From Chromera velia (lineage: Eukaryota; Sar; Chromeraceae), in NCBI GenBank assembly GCA_018398765.1, contig JAHBMJ010001603.1:1-25000 (forward strand): a stretch of 25,000 bases of DNA. Direction: 5' to 3'. Below, piece by piece: positions 8,573-17,364 of the stretch. How positions within the stretch are numbered: the stretch's first letter is position 1; the number at the start of each line of letters is the position of its first letter. The notes beneath the pieces were generated by a model. That model was not told the origin of the DNA and ran no database searches. It saw only the letters and a program-made list of their open reading frames with translations. The translations under genes and the position numbers were made by a program.

Positions 8573-11152
8573 TCAGGCCCCGGTCCTGGGCCTCAGGCAC
8601 CATAATTTCTGTTCCCGTAAAAGCAGGTACTTCAGCTGTGGAAAAGTCTGAGGGGTGAGAACTTTGATGAAGGCTGACGCACCTTGGGCCATGATTCTGT
8701 TGCCTCGCAAATCGATACATTCCAGTTGCGGACACACATGCGCAGACAAAAGGCTCCCCCAACACCTCAGCATATCATCATCAACGTTGCAGTCGCGAAG
8801 ACTCAGAGAGTTCAACCGCGAGAGCTTTCCCCCTGAATTACCAACCGCTCTAGCCGCAAGTGCACCAAGTGCCCCCATCTCCATTCGCCCCCCACTCAAA
8901 TCAAGTGCCCATACGAAAGGCAGCAACCCTTTCTCACTTTCAAAAATGGCTGTGATCAACCCATCAACGTTCGTACCTGCCGCCTCTTCACGCAGGCGGA
9001 AGCGAAGGTTTGAAAGCGGCATCATAGGAGGGAATTCGCCTGATCGCACAGCTTCCACCAGAACCCCCAAACCCTCCGCGTCCATCCAAACGAACTGGTC
9101 GTCGGGCGGATCTTGGATAGTGTACAGGACAAAATTCTCAAGTGAAGGAACTTTACCGGAGCTCAGAAGGAACGCTACTGCCCCTCCGGCTTGATTTGCG
9201 CCCGTCTGGCACAACAGCACAGTTTTCAGCTTCGGCATTCCTTTCTCATTCTCTCTCATTGCCTGCAAAAACTCTCCCCACGTCTCTGCTCTGACGTCTG
9301 ACCCAGCGGGTTCTGAAAGATCAAAGAAAAAGAGTTCAGACAGTAACCCCCCCCTCACAGCACGAGCCAGATCTCTCACAAACTCATCAGTCAGGGAGTG
9401 ATCTCGCAGGCTCACATGTGAAAGTTTCCCCCCCAACTTGCCAGACACAACAGCCCTGCCCAACAATGTCCACCCCCCCTCCCACTTTGACAGAGACAGC
9501 TTCTCTAAAAAGGGCAGACCTCTTTCACTCTCAATGATACCATTTATGATGTCTTCCAACTTACCTTCTTTGACCGACTCCCCCGACAAGCTCAGTTTCC
9601 GGAGCCCCGACAAATTCCCATCCCTGATCCCAGCAGCGAAAACCTCGACCCCAATGTCTGTGAACATGTACTCGAGAATAAGCTCGGAGAGAAGCGGAAG
9701 CGACTTACTGCTGAGGGCAGTTAGCACTGCAGTTTTTCTTTCCTGCAACAACTCGTCTGTCTGTGCCAAACAATGAATCTCCAACTTTCGGACAGAATTC
9801 AAACGACCCATGTTCAGGGGCTCCACCAACGACCGCACTGCCTCTTTTGCTAGTTCACTGTCGTTAGAAAGAGGGAGATTGAGAGACAGATCAAGACTCT
9901 CAAACCGAGGGGGGCGTGTTGCTGCTGCGATCTTTTCAAATAATATTCTCACTCTGTTATTGCAAAGATACAAATCGAGAGTGCTGAGAGCAGGAATCCG
10001 ACCTGCCCCGATAGAACGCACAGTCCCACTACCTAAAAAACAGGCGTAGCGAGAGAGAGACAAAACAAGTTTCACATGAAGGTCGGACGGACATTCAGCG
10101 GCGTTGTCTCTCAAAACCATGAGAAAATCATTCAACGCAGCTGGAGCTGAATTGGTGAACTGGCTGTTCAGATGCAGGCCTCTCAGCCGAGGCACTGCAC
10201 CCCCCCGGAGCGCCCTCCCCAACGGTCCGAGATAAAGACCGTTGCAATGATCATTCATCTCGAGACTGAGCGTCTCTAATTTTGGCACGTTGCCTTTTTC
10301 CAGATGCTCAGCGAGGTGTTGAAGTGCATCGTCTGGCAAGAGGCAGTCCTTCAACAACAGCACACGGATCTCTGGAAGAGAAGCCGCGCACAATACCGAG
10401 CACAGTTTTTCCATGTCGCGCTTCCCGTTAAATCTGTTACTCGACAGATTCAGGGTCTCTACTTTCAGAGACTTCCCTTCCATCCCCCCGCAGAGAATCT
10501 TCAACCCCTCAAAGTCCAATCCCGTCTTCTCCAGATCTAAGTGGAGCACAGAGGATAGTTTGCCCTCCTTGATTCTCTCTGCCAACCCCCTCGCTCCCCT
10601 AACATCGAGAGGGTTACCCTTCAAAATGAGTGTCTCGAGAGACGAAGGCAAAACTGAACAAAATACTTTGGCTTCAGAGGGACCGAAGGCGGCGTTACCA
10701 AAGTTCAGGCTCTTCAAACGGAGCCTCTCCCCGCCACCTTCCCCTGAGGTCTCCCCATCCCCCCCCACGCCCTCCAAGAAACGACGGAAGAGAGGAAGAG
10801 CCGGGCCCTTCACTGCACAAGAGCCCAATTTTAACCCCTCCACCGATTTTGGGAGGCGATCTAGGACGAAGAAGATCCTTCGGGCTGAGAGTGTGCAACC
10901 CGATAAATCGAGAAAGTTGACCCCCTCAACTTCCCCCCTTTCGACGGCAGACAGGCAAAGCCAACCCATCCCATAGCCACCGCGGTCTAGGGCCATCATA
11001 TCTGATATCTGATCGGAAACTGGCCGAAAGCTGTGGAAAAGGATCGAGACTATATTCTCTGACGGAGGCTGCACCACCCTCTCAGTCGTCAGATTTCCCT
11101 TCGTTCCTTCCGCTTCTTCTTGCATGTTCAAAGATGCCCCTTGTTTCTGCAT
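8573..11152 (-). CDS. Leucine-rich-repeat (RNI-like) protein, 859 aa
   Basis: An uninterrupted 859-codon frame starts at ATG 11152 with A at -3 and ends at TGA 8575-8573. After about 75 residues without clear repeats, ribonuclease-inhibitor-type LRRs follow to near the C-terminus: NFLDLSGCTL (near residue 79), LETLILKGNPL, VETLNLSSNRF, IRVLLLKDCLLPDDA, LETLSLEMNDH, FESLDLSLNLPLSND, LSHVSLRDHSLTDEFV, LNSLSLRDCNVDDDML and LECIDLRGNRIMAQGA. The conserved LxxLxLxxN/C core with helical second halves predicts a curved protein-binding scaffold, without catalytic residues. No signal peptide or membrane segment is visible, so it is probably cytosolic or nuclear. No intron is needed. The last repeat is cut short (LKYLLLREQKLWCLRPRTGA), so a further exon is possible. 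The partner is unknown. Confidence 0.9.
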   Translation of the reverse strand: MQKQGASLNMQEEAEGTKGNLTTERVVQPPSENIVSILFHSFRPVSDQISDMMALDRGGYGMGWLCLSAVERGEVEGVNFLDLSGCTLSARRIFFVLDRLPKSVEGLKLGSCAVKGPALPLFRRFLEGVGGDGETSGEGGGERLRLKSLNFGNAAFGPSEAKVFCSVLPSSLETLILKGNPLDVRGARGLAERIKEGKLSSVLHLDLEKTGLDFEGLKILCGGMEGKSLKVETLNLSSNRFNGKRDMEKLCSVLCAASLPEIRVLLLKDCLLPDDALQHLAEHLEKGNVPKLETLSLEMNDHCNGLYLGPLGRALRGGAVPRLRGLHLNSQFTNSAPAALNDFLMVLRDNAAECPSDLHVKLVLSLSRYACFLGSGTVRSIGAGRIPALSTLDLYLCNNRVRILFEKIAAATRPPRFESLDLSLNLPLSNDSELAKEAVRSLVEPLNMGRLNSVRKLEIHCLAQTDELLQERKTAVLTALSSKSLPLLSELILEYMFTDIGVEVFAAGIRDGNLSGLRKLSLSGESVKEGKLEDIINGIIESERGLPFLEKLSLSKWEGGWTLLGRAVVSGKLGGKLSHVSLRDHSLTDEFVRDLARAVRGGLLSELFFFDLSEPAGSDVRAETWGEFLQAMRENEKGMPKLKTVLLCQTGANQAGGAVAFLLSSGKVPSLENFVLYTIQDPPDDQFVWMDAEGLGVLVEAVRSGEFPPMMPLSNLRFRLREEAAGTNVDGLITAIFESEKGLLPFVWALDLSGGRMEMGALGALAARAVGNSGGKLSRLNSLSLRDCNVDDDMLRCWGSLLSAHVCPQLECIDLRGNRIMAQGASAFIKVLTPQTFPQLKYLLLREQKLWCLRPRTGA

Positions 11153-11341
11153 GCTTCTGTTTCGAAGAAGGGCGGGAAAAAATCGACAAGAGACGCAAAC
11201 GACAGGAGCACTATCAATGCCACTCAGAGACGCCAGTCTGACGATGCGTGGAGACGGGGGTCCGCAATTTAAAGGAAACGTCGGAAGAAATGTACTTTTA
11301 CGTTAAACTTTGCGAACTTCCAGCGTCGTTCACCCAGCATT

Positions 11342-11418
11342 TGGATTCTTCGAATCCATGCTCGACATTGCTTGATCGAACGTGATCGAACACTCCTCGA
11401 TCGACAGGCGGTGATCGA
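11342..11418. promoter_or_regulatory. Palindrome and GATCGA cluster upstream of the LRR gene
   Basis: A perfect palindrome TGGATTC-TTC-GAATCCA (11342-11358) is followed by four GATCGA copies at 11374, 11384, 11399 and 11413. These lie about 190-265 bases upstream of the LRR start. Clustered short palindromic sites suit a transcription-factor binding region, but this is inference from position and repetition only. Confidence 0.2.
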
Positions 11419-12497
11419 CTTTGTCATACTTTCATGTGGCCCCGGAAAGTCGGCCAAAGATCGATCTTCGTTTTGAGTTTGATTCCTGCATATACACACG
11501 ACAGTGTAGAAAATGGTTGAGGGTTTTTTCATGTAGAAAATCGATTCAGTCTCCCGCAAAAACCGAAAAATGCGAAAAATCCAAGAAAAACTATCGAAAA
11601 CTTGAGTTTCGTTTGTTTGTTCGCTTTTCCGGACCGATCGCATTACAATTCGGATTCATGTATATATACCGATACACGGGACATCCCTAATCACGGGACG
11701 ACTATACATGACATTACATGACTATACATCCATGCATGAATATATTAATCGCCTCGGGGGGCAGCTCAGCTCTGCTGAGATCAGCCGAGAGGCCCTGAGA
11801 TCGCACGCACTCGCATTTTTTTATTTTTGGGGGGGGGTCCCGGGGGGATTCTATAGCTATCACGGTCAGTGTCACCCAAGTTCCAAAATATGCCCCTCAA
11901 GCAGCTCGCACGGAGCTGCGATCGCACACACATTCCTTAATTACTTTGTGTATGCGTGCCCCTCAAGTAACTCGCACGGAGTTGCACACGCATATATGAC
12001 GTACGCGCAGTCCCGAAAAGCATACTTCGCTGCCGTGGCTCCCGCCCCATGGCAGCACACAACTTAGACATGCCCATGCAAGCCCCCGATGGTGTGCATC
12101 AATTAGCGGACTCCTAAATTAGGCTAAATAGCCTCCTGAGGCACTCACCCAACTGGTTAGGTGTATCCCGTATTATAATACAGCACACTTTGGAATTGGG
12201 GCGGAGAAGATTGAGAAATTAACATGCACATGCATAACACATGCAGGGTTTGCTTTAAAAAGTGAGTTTGTGTGGCTTGATCCCCGGCTTGGATTGCTGC
12301 ATATCGATTGACTTTCACTTTAGTAATCCCTTACCTGGTTAACACTGTATCCTTACGGACTGTTCCACCCTACAGAGCTTCAGCATTGATACTGATAAGG
12401 TCTCTCTTCACTGCGTTCTCTCTCAGTTTGTTGTGATTGCAAAGTTTGTTGCCGAGCTGTGTTCTGCTGTTAAACGGACTATACTTTCTCTTCCTAG
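11419..12497. other. Intergenic or intronic region
   Basis: No confident coding exon is seen. It holds the paired hairpin repeats at 11891-11985, another palindrome around 11766 (CTCAGC-TCT-GCTGAG) and a G-run at about 11830. The end (TATACTTTCTCTTCCTAG, AG at 12496-12497) is a good 3' splice site for the following exon, so the 3' part is likely intron. Confidence 0.45.
11891..11985 (+). repeat. Two direct repeats, each a small hairpin
   Basis: TGCCCCTCAA occurs at 11891 and 11957. Each copy is followed at once by a 7-bp-stem, 5-base-loop hairpin: GCAGCTC-GCACG-GAGCTGC (11901-11919) and GTAACTC-GCACG-GAGTTGC (11967-11985). The loop is the same, and the two stem differences keep pairing (one full compensatory change, one G-U type). 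Confidence 0.6.
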
Positions 12498-12970
12498 ATT
12501 GCTGAGCAGGGCCGAAGGATGCAGCAGGCTTTTGCGATGGACAAGGCTCTGAGGCACGAGCTAGACGCCTCGAAAACTGTAGAAAACAACACCAGAGCCA
12601 TCAAGGTTCTCATCCAGCAGAAAGCTCTCAGCGCGGGCCGTCAAAGCTCTCGTGAGGGGAGTGATGGAGTCTGGTGCTTCTCTCAAGGTAGACTTCGAGG
12701 GATGCCAGAGCTTCCTTGACACGGATACTCCCTGTTTTGTTCTTCTCAGAGTTGATCGGTCAAGAAGCACTCCTCACTGGGTGCTTATTGCCTGGGTCCC
12801 TGACAAGGCCCTTCCCGAACAGAAACTTCTGTATACTGCTGCAAGGGACGTCTTGAGGGGTCACTTGGAGAATGCGTTTGTTGTTTGGGACTTTTTCGTT
12901 TTTAAGAAAAAGGACATGAACTATAACACCTGGAAGAACTCATTCGTCGCTTCAGTGATTGGGAATTTGT
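12498..12970 (+). CDS. ADF-H domain exon (twinfilin/cofilin-type actin binding)
   Basis: The exon follows TTCCTAG (12491-12497) and ends at a likely donor T/GTGAGG (12971). The first frame gives IAEQGRRMQQAFAMDKALRH and then NTRAIKVLIQQKALS, matching the N-terminal helix and first strand of an ADF-H domain. The next frame gives VRGVMESGASLKVDF, TPCFVLLRVD, HWVLIAWVPDKALPEQKLLY and NYNTWKNSF. These correspond to the PCYILFRLD, WIFIAWSPD and RQKMLYAATRATLK regions of twinfilins, which bind actin monomers and cap filaments in the cytoplasm. Both halves are parts of one domain, yet the frame shifts by one base near the GGG at 12634-12636. This may be a sequence error, a real lesion or recoding. 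Start and other exons are not identified, and a second ADF-H domain was not found, so single-domain cofilin/coactosin types remain possible. Confidence 0.75.
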
Positions 12971-13182
12971 GTGAGGGGTTAGGGACGTTCTCCGACACTT
13001 CCGCCGGGAAAAGATACGAATTGTTAGTTGTGTGTTGTCTGATTGGATGGCCTTTGTTTTGTTTTTTACACTTGAAAGTATGACGGTGACTAGTGTTAAT
13101 TGGACAAAGGCAGGTTTGTCAGTAAATGAACTTTTTGGGTTCTCCAGCTTCAACTCTCTGGCCTTTTCTCTGGTTTGCTGCC
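12971..13182 (+). other. Probable intron start
   Basis: The sequence after the T/GTGAGG donor remains open to 13083, but the residues (LLVVCCLIGWPLFCFLHLKV) do not fit an ADF-H domain. It leads into the CCTT tract, so it is read as intron. Confidence 0.4.
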
Positions 13183-13535
13183 TCTTTTCTCCCTCCCTCC
13201 TTCCTTCCTTCTTTCCTTCCTTCCTTCCTTCTTTCCTTCCTTCGGTTTCCTTCCTTCGGCTTCCTTCCTTCCTTCCTTCCTTCGTTACTTCCTTCCTCCC
13301 TCCCTCCCTTCCTTCCTTTCTTCCTTCCTTCCTTCCTTCCTTCCTTCTTTCCTCCCTTTCTTCCTTCCGTCCTTCATTCCTTCTTTGTTTCCTTCCTCCC
13401 TCCCTCCCTCCCTCCTTCCTTTCTTTCCTTCCTTCTTCCCTTTCTCCCTCCCTCCCTCCTTCCCTTCCTTCCTTTTTCCCTTTCTCCCTCCCTCCTTCCC
13501 TCCCTTGCTCCCTCCCTCTCTTCCTTCATTCTTTT
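13183..13535 (+). repeat. Degenerate (CCTT)n pyrimidine tract
   Basis: About 350 bases are almost purely C and T on the + strand, built of CCTT, CCCT and CTTT units. All three + frames and one - frame are open only because of composition (Ser/Phe/Pro/Leu or Gly/Lys/Arg/Glu), so they are not genes. Such a mirror-rich polypyrimidine strand could form triplex (H-DNA). Confidence 0.9.
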
Positions 13536-14003
13536 GTTTATTCATGTTCATTCCGTCCTTACCTGCCCTTTGCACCTCGTCTTCTCCGTGGACGTGCTTG
13601 TTTGTTCGTCTGGAACGTGGTTGGTTTCAACTGACTGTACTGACAATTAAAACTTTTGTACTGGAAAGTGACTTTAAAAAATTTAGTTTTTAAAACATTA
13701 AAATAGATAGTTTAACCTTTAAACTAATTGATTTTCATAATTTATTTAAGACTATTTAAGCTTAGTAAGATGTTTAAAAAATGAAATAAAAAAATGTATA
13801 CATAGAGTATATATTTTTTCAAAACCATAAATTGTTTGGTACCTATCATCGTAAATTAATGCTAAAACAAAAACACAATAAGAAATGCATCTGAATGGCC
13901 CTGAATTGATTTGATTGAAACATTTCTTCTCATGATCATAACTGTTTTGTTTTCAATTCATATGAGGCATTGCTCAACGGTGGGCGTGTCAGGGGTAGGG
14001 GGA

Positions 14004-14018
14004 GGGGGGGGGGGGGGG
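14004..14018 (+). repeat. G15 run in a G-rich patch
   Basis: Fifteen consecutive G lie downstream of GGGG and GGGGG blocks (from about 13992). This is a candidate G-quadruplex and a place where sequence length may be unreliable. Confidence 0.7.
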
Positions 14019-14170
14019 CATCTCAGTATATATCAAACATGCACACCCGTGAACGCCATCTGCAGAAATACGTGCACACAACCAGAAAGTCAGTCGAATC
14101 GCCAGAATACACATAAAAGCATGCATACAAATACAACCTGTATCTTTAATTTGCATCAGAATGATACATG

Positions 14171-14930
14171 AAAGCAGGAAGACCGAAATTGGGAAAGCAA
14201 TCGGACGGGCAAGAAGGCCGAAATCGGGAAGGCAATCAGGTGGGCACTAGTGCGGGCAGGAAGGCCGAAATTGGAAGGCAGTCAGGCCGCCAAGAAGACC
14301 GAAATTGAAAGGCAGGCATGTAGGTAGAAAGAACAAACTCTGGGAGGCAGTCAGATACACAAGAAGGCCGAACTTGGGAAGACAGTCGGGCCAGAAGGAA
14401 GAACAAAATTGGGAAGGCCATCGGGCAAGCAGGATAACCGAAATTAAGAAGCGTTCGGAGGAAACTTGGGCAGGAAGGAAGACCAAAATAGGGAAGGCAA
14501 TCAGGCAGGCAGGAAAGCCGAAATTGGGAAGGCAACCGGACAGGCAGGAAGGCCGAAATTGCAAAGTCAGTCAGGCAGACAGAAAGGCTGAAATTTGGAA
14601 AGCATTGAAGCAAACAGAAAGACCGAAATTCGGAGGGCAGTCAGACAGGTAAGAAGGCTAAAATAGGAAAGCAGTCAGCATAGCAGGAATGCAAAACTCT
14701 GGAAGGCAGTCAGGCAGGCAAGAAGGCCGAAATTGGGAAGGCAATCGAGCAGGCAGGAAGACCAAAATTGGAAGTACGGCAAACGCCGAAATTAGGAAGG
14801 CAATAGGGCGGGTGGAAAGGCCAAAATTGGGAAGGCATTTAGCCAGACAGAAAGGCCAAAAGCTAGAGGGCAGTCATGCAGGCAAGAAGGGCGAAATTTC
14901 GGAGGCAGTCAGGCAGGTAGAAAAAAACAC
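14171..14930 (+). repeat. 35-bp minisatellite, about 21 degenerate copies
   Basis: The unit is close to GAAGGCCGAAATTGGGAAGG followed by CAATCAGGCAGGCAG. The GCCGAAATT core recurs about every 35 bases (32-41) from 14178 on. Frames stay open through parts of it (GRQEGRNWEGN-type peptides) because the unit lacks stops, not because of coding. Copies vary by substitution and small indels, so the array is old. Confidence 0.85.
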
Positions 14931-15285
14931 AGGCTCGGCACGTAGGGGCGCTACTCCCTTTCACAGTCTGAAGACTGCGGCCTTAACGAAAATGCAAAGA
15001 CCTACCTCTGGAGGAGTTGAGGAAAGACTGGGATACAAAATAAGCATCTCTTGGAGGAGACCCACGACCTGCAAAGAGCAGAGGAGGGGGACAGGGGTGA
15101 ACAACACATGTAAAGGGAGACGGCAGTTTTATGCCTTGCTGAGGGCAGACCGGTCAGTCATTCAGAAACCACAATGGCCAAGTTGCAGCCATACAAGAAC
15201 ACTTACAGACATCGTACAAAGCTTTCTGTATGCACCAAGAAGGCTTATCTCTGTAAACAAGATTTTTTCAATTCCCTCACTGGGA

Positions 15286-15436
15286 GGGGGGGGTGGACCC
15301 TCTCGCAGGGGTACGAACGGAGTGTTTCCTAGACACATTTTGGACGCAAACCTGCAGAGGAGGTCGGATCCCCCCCCTCCACTAGGGGTACGAAATTCCG
15401 CCGCTTCGTACCCCTGCGAGAGGGTCCACCCCCCCC
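15286..15436. repeat. Perfect 32-bp inverted repeat with 87-base loop
   Basis: The left arm is G8 plus TGGACCCTCTCGCAGG and GGTACGAA (15286-15317); the right arm is its exact reverse complement (15405-15436). A third partial copy, AGGGGTACGAA, is in the loop at about 15384. No mismatch in 32 pairs implies recent origin or continued homogenisation, against an otherwise degenerate background. Confidence 0.85.
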
Positions 15437-17037
15437 TGTTACTGATGGAACGACACAAAATGAACTGACCTGATTGAGCGATCCAAATCAGTCCAGCAAC
15501 CCTTCTAGTTGTTGGACAACTCCTTTGCACCGAGGCAACCACTCCCACGAGCAACCAGAGGTGTCCAGCCAACACAGATAGCGGAGGGGGAAAAAACTCC
15601 GGAATCTGTAACCCCTCCAAAAATGAGGTTCTGGAACAACAAGCTGAACACGATTTCGTCGTTGTCAAGCTTTCCAATATAATCTAATGGAACGCTTGAC
15701 AACGAGATTTTGTGGATAGAGGCCCATTCTGTTGACCCGACTTTCTGACTGAAGGAGAACTTTCTGAAGACCTGACTGAGAATTTTTCAGATCAGCATTT
15801 TGAATCAAATTTTTGATGGGTCAGCGCGCAGCCGGGAAGTGCTTTTTGGCCTTGGTGGCTGGCCGGGCCCTGGCCCGCAACGCGTAGCTTGCCTTCCGGG
15901 GCTGTCACATGGTTGGCCGATCTGAAGTCGGCTCCCAAAATCGGCTTTCCATCGAATGTTTCAAGTCGATCAGAGCACGACCTAGTACCGCCTCTCTCCC
16001 ATCACACAGACTTGCTGTCCAGCGATGAAAGTAGGCTTTATCAAAAGCCCAAAGGATTGGCTTCTTTACTTTTTCTTAGGTTTATGACATTCACTCTACT
16101 GGTTGCCCTGAGAGGGCAATTTCGATCTTCCATCACGAAGGGCACGGCCCGTCTCCACGCAAAGGGGCCTACAAAGTTGCCCCAGTAAAGCTTCCATTGA
16201 ATCCCTTCCGTGCGTGCGCTCTAACAAGCTCTAGATGAGGAGCTAGAAAGGCTTTCTGGATGAGGGGGCCAGCTCTGGGTGGCCAGAAGGTGAGCCACTT
16301 TATGAATTTTTGCATATCTGTACTGCAGGTCAGACTGAGCCTTTCTTGGAAGACCGTTTGTCGGTGCTTGCGTTTCGTGAGGAAGCATTACGGCTGGTAA
16401 TCTCGGGTGATCTGAAGTTATAGGAGTGAGGCAGAGCTCTTGTTTGCATGAGAATTTGGAGGTAGGGCTCCTGGGTGGATTAAGACCTAGTGGCCAGTGC
16501 CGGACCTCACCCAGAAAAAACAGGAACGCTATGATGGCCAATCGTGGGCAAGGCCCTCTGGCTAGAGGCCATGGATCGATCAGGCTTTCAGAAGCTAAGC
16601 ATTTACCTCTTGCACGGTCATAGTGCTCAACATTTTTTTGGTTAAACTGCTTTTTGTGGGTGTTAAATCGGCAGATCTGTTTGCGGACATTCATTTTTAC
16701 CTTTTATGGGGGTTGTCCGCTGTGTGCTCCCTCCTTACATCAGTGTGCGGATTCGGCGTATTCCATTAGAAATAAAAGTTAGCTTGTTTGTGCATTACAC
16801 TGCGCATTGTCATATGCCTGCAGAGTCTGCAATCACTCTCCGATATATTAACATACTATAACTCTTTCACCTCACTCACGTCCAACAATTTCCAACATAC
16901 ACACCACAAACCCATTAAACCTTATCTTTAAAAGTTGTTCATACTTTTATGCAGGTAAGAAACAATAAATAGAATCATTCTAAGTGCTTTAAAAACTTAG
17001 TTTTTTATATAAAATTTAGTGTGATATATAGAAAATC
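15437..17037. other. No confident gene; possible element remnants
   Basis: Open frames up to about 170 codons occur on the minus strand (15162-15677, 16221-16694), but they have no recognisable domain and poor composition. Two diverged copies of a motif around TTCTGTTGAC, followed by TCTGACT-type sequence, occur at about 15727 and 17123 in the same orientation. The stretch lies inside the inverted-repeat-bounded segment and is best read as non-coding or decayed element. Confidence 0.4.
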
Positions 17038-17364
17038 AAAAGTCACTTTCTAGTATAAAAGTTTCAATTGTCAGTATAGTCAGTTTTTCCACACGAAGTC
17101 GTTTTCTGGCTGCCTGTCCAATTCTGTTGACACGATCGATTTGAGTCTTCTCTGACTCGGACCTTTTGGTTGGAAGAAATCTAAAGACTTGTTCTAGGGA
17201 CCTACTTTCGCGGTCATGAAAAAAAAGGTCGGGTTCTATGCCTTTTTCACGATCTTTCCACCTATCAGTGGTACAAAGCCGAAGGAAAGGTTTGCATATG
17301 AGGCAGAACGTCTTTGGTTTTTGATTCAAATCCAATGAAAGTGTGTTTCTTCCCTTTTCTGCAG

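Larger units (their letters stand above)
13631..17083. mobile_element. Segment bounded by 45-bp inverted repeats
   Basis: The left arm (13631-13675) begins CTGACTGTACTGACAATTAA; the right arm (17038-17083) is its reverse complement with about four differences, all G/A transitions. The roughly 3.45 kb between them holds AT-rich sequence, a 15-G run, a 35-bp minisatellite and a perfect 32-bp inverted repeat. No transposase is recognised and no target duplication is clear. It may be a degraded DNA transposon or two separate insertions of one short repeat. A related fragment (AAAAGTCACTTTGAATTCCA) appears at about 21964. Confidence 0.4.

Noticed and set aside
12138-12210. tRNA-like stretch (AACTGGTTAGGTG resembling an A box)
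   Set aside because: No matching B box, acceptor stem or anticodon arm could be folded.
13032-13693. Long Ser/Phe/Pro/Leu-rich open frames in all three + frames and a Gly/Lys/Arg/Glu frame on the - strand
   Set aside because: They arise from the CCTT tract, which cannot contain stop codons on the + strand in most phases; no domain is visible.
14689-15468. 259-codon + frame beginning in the minisatellite
   Set aside because: The first part is repeat translation, and the rest crosses the perfect inverted repeat; no domain or codon signal.
15162-15677. 171-codon minus-strand frame
   Set aside because: It spans the inverted repeat 15286-15436 and has no recognisable domain.
16221-16694. 157-codon minus-strand frame
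   Set aside because: Low-quality composition, no motif, no splice or start support; lies in the putative element.
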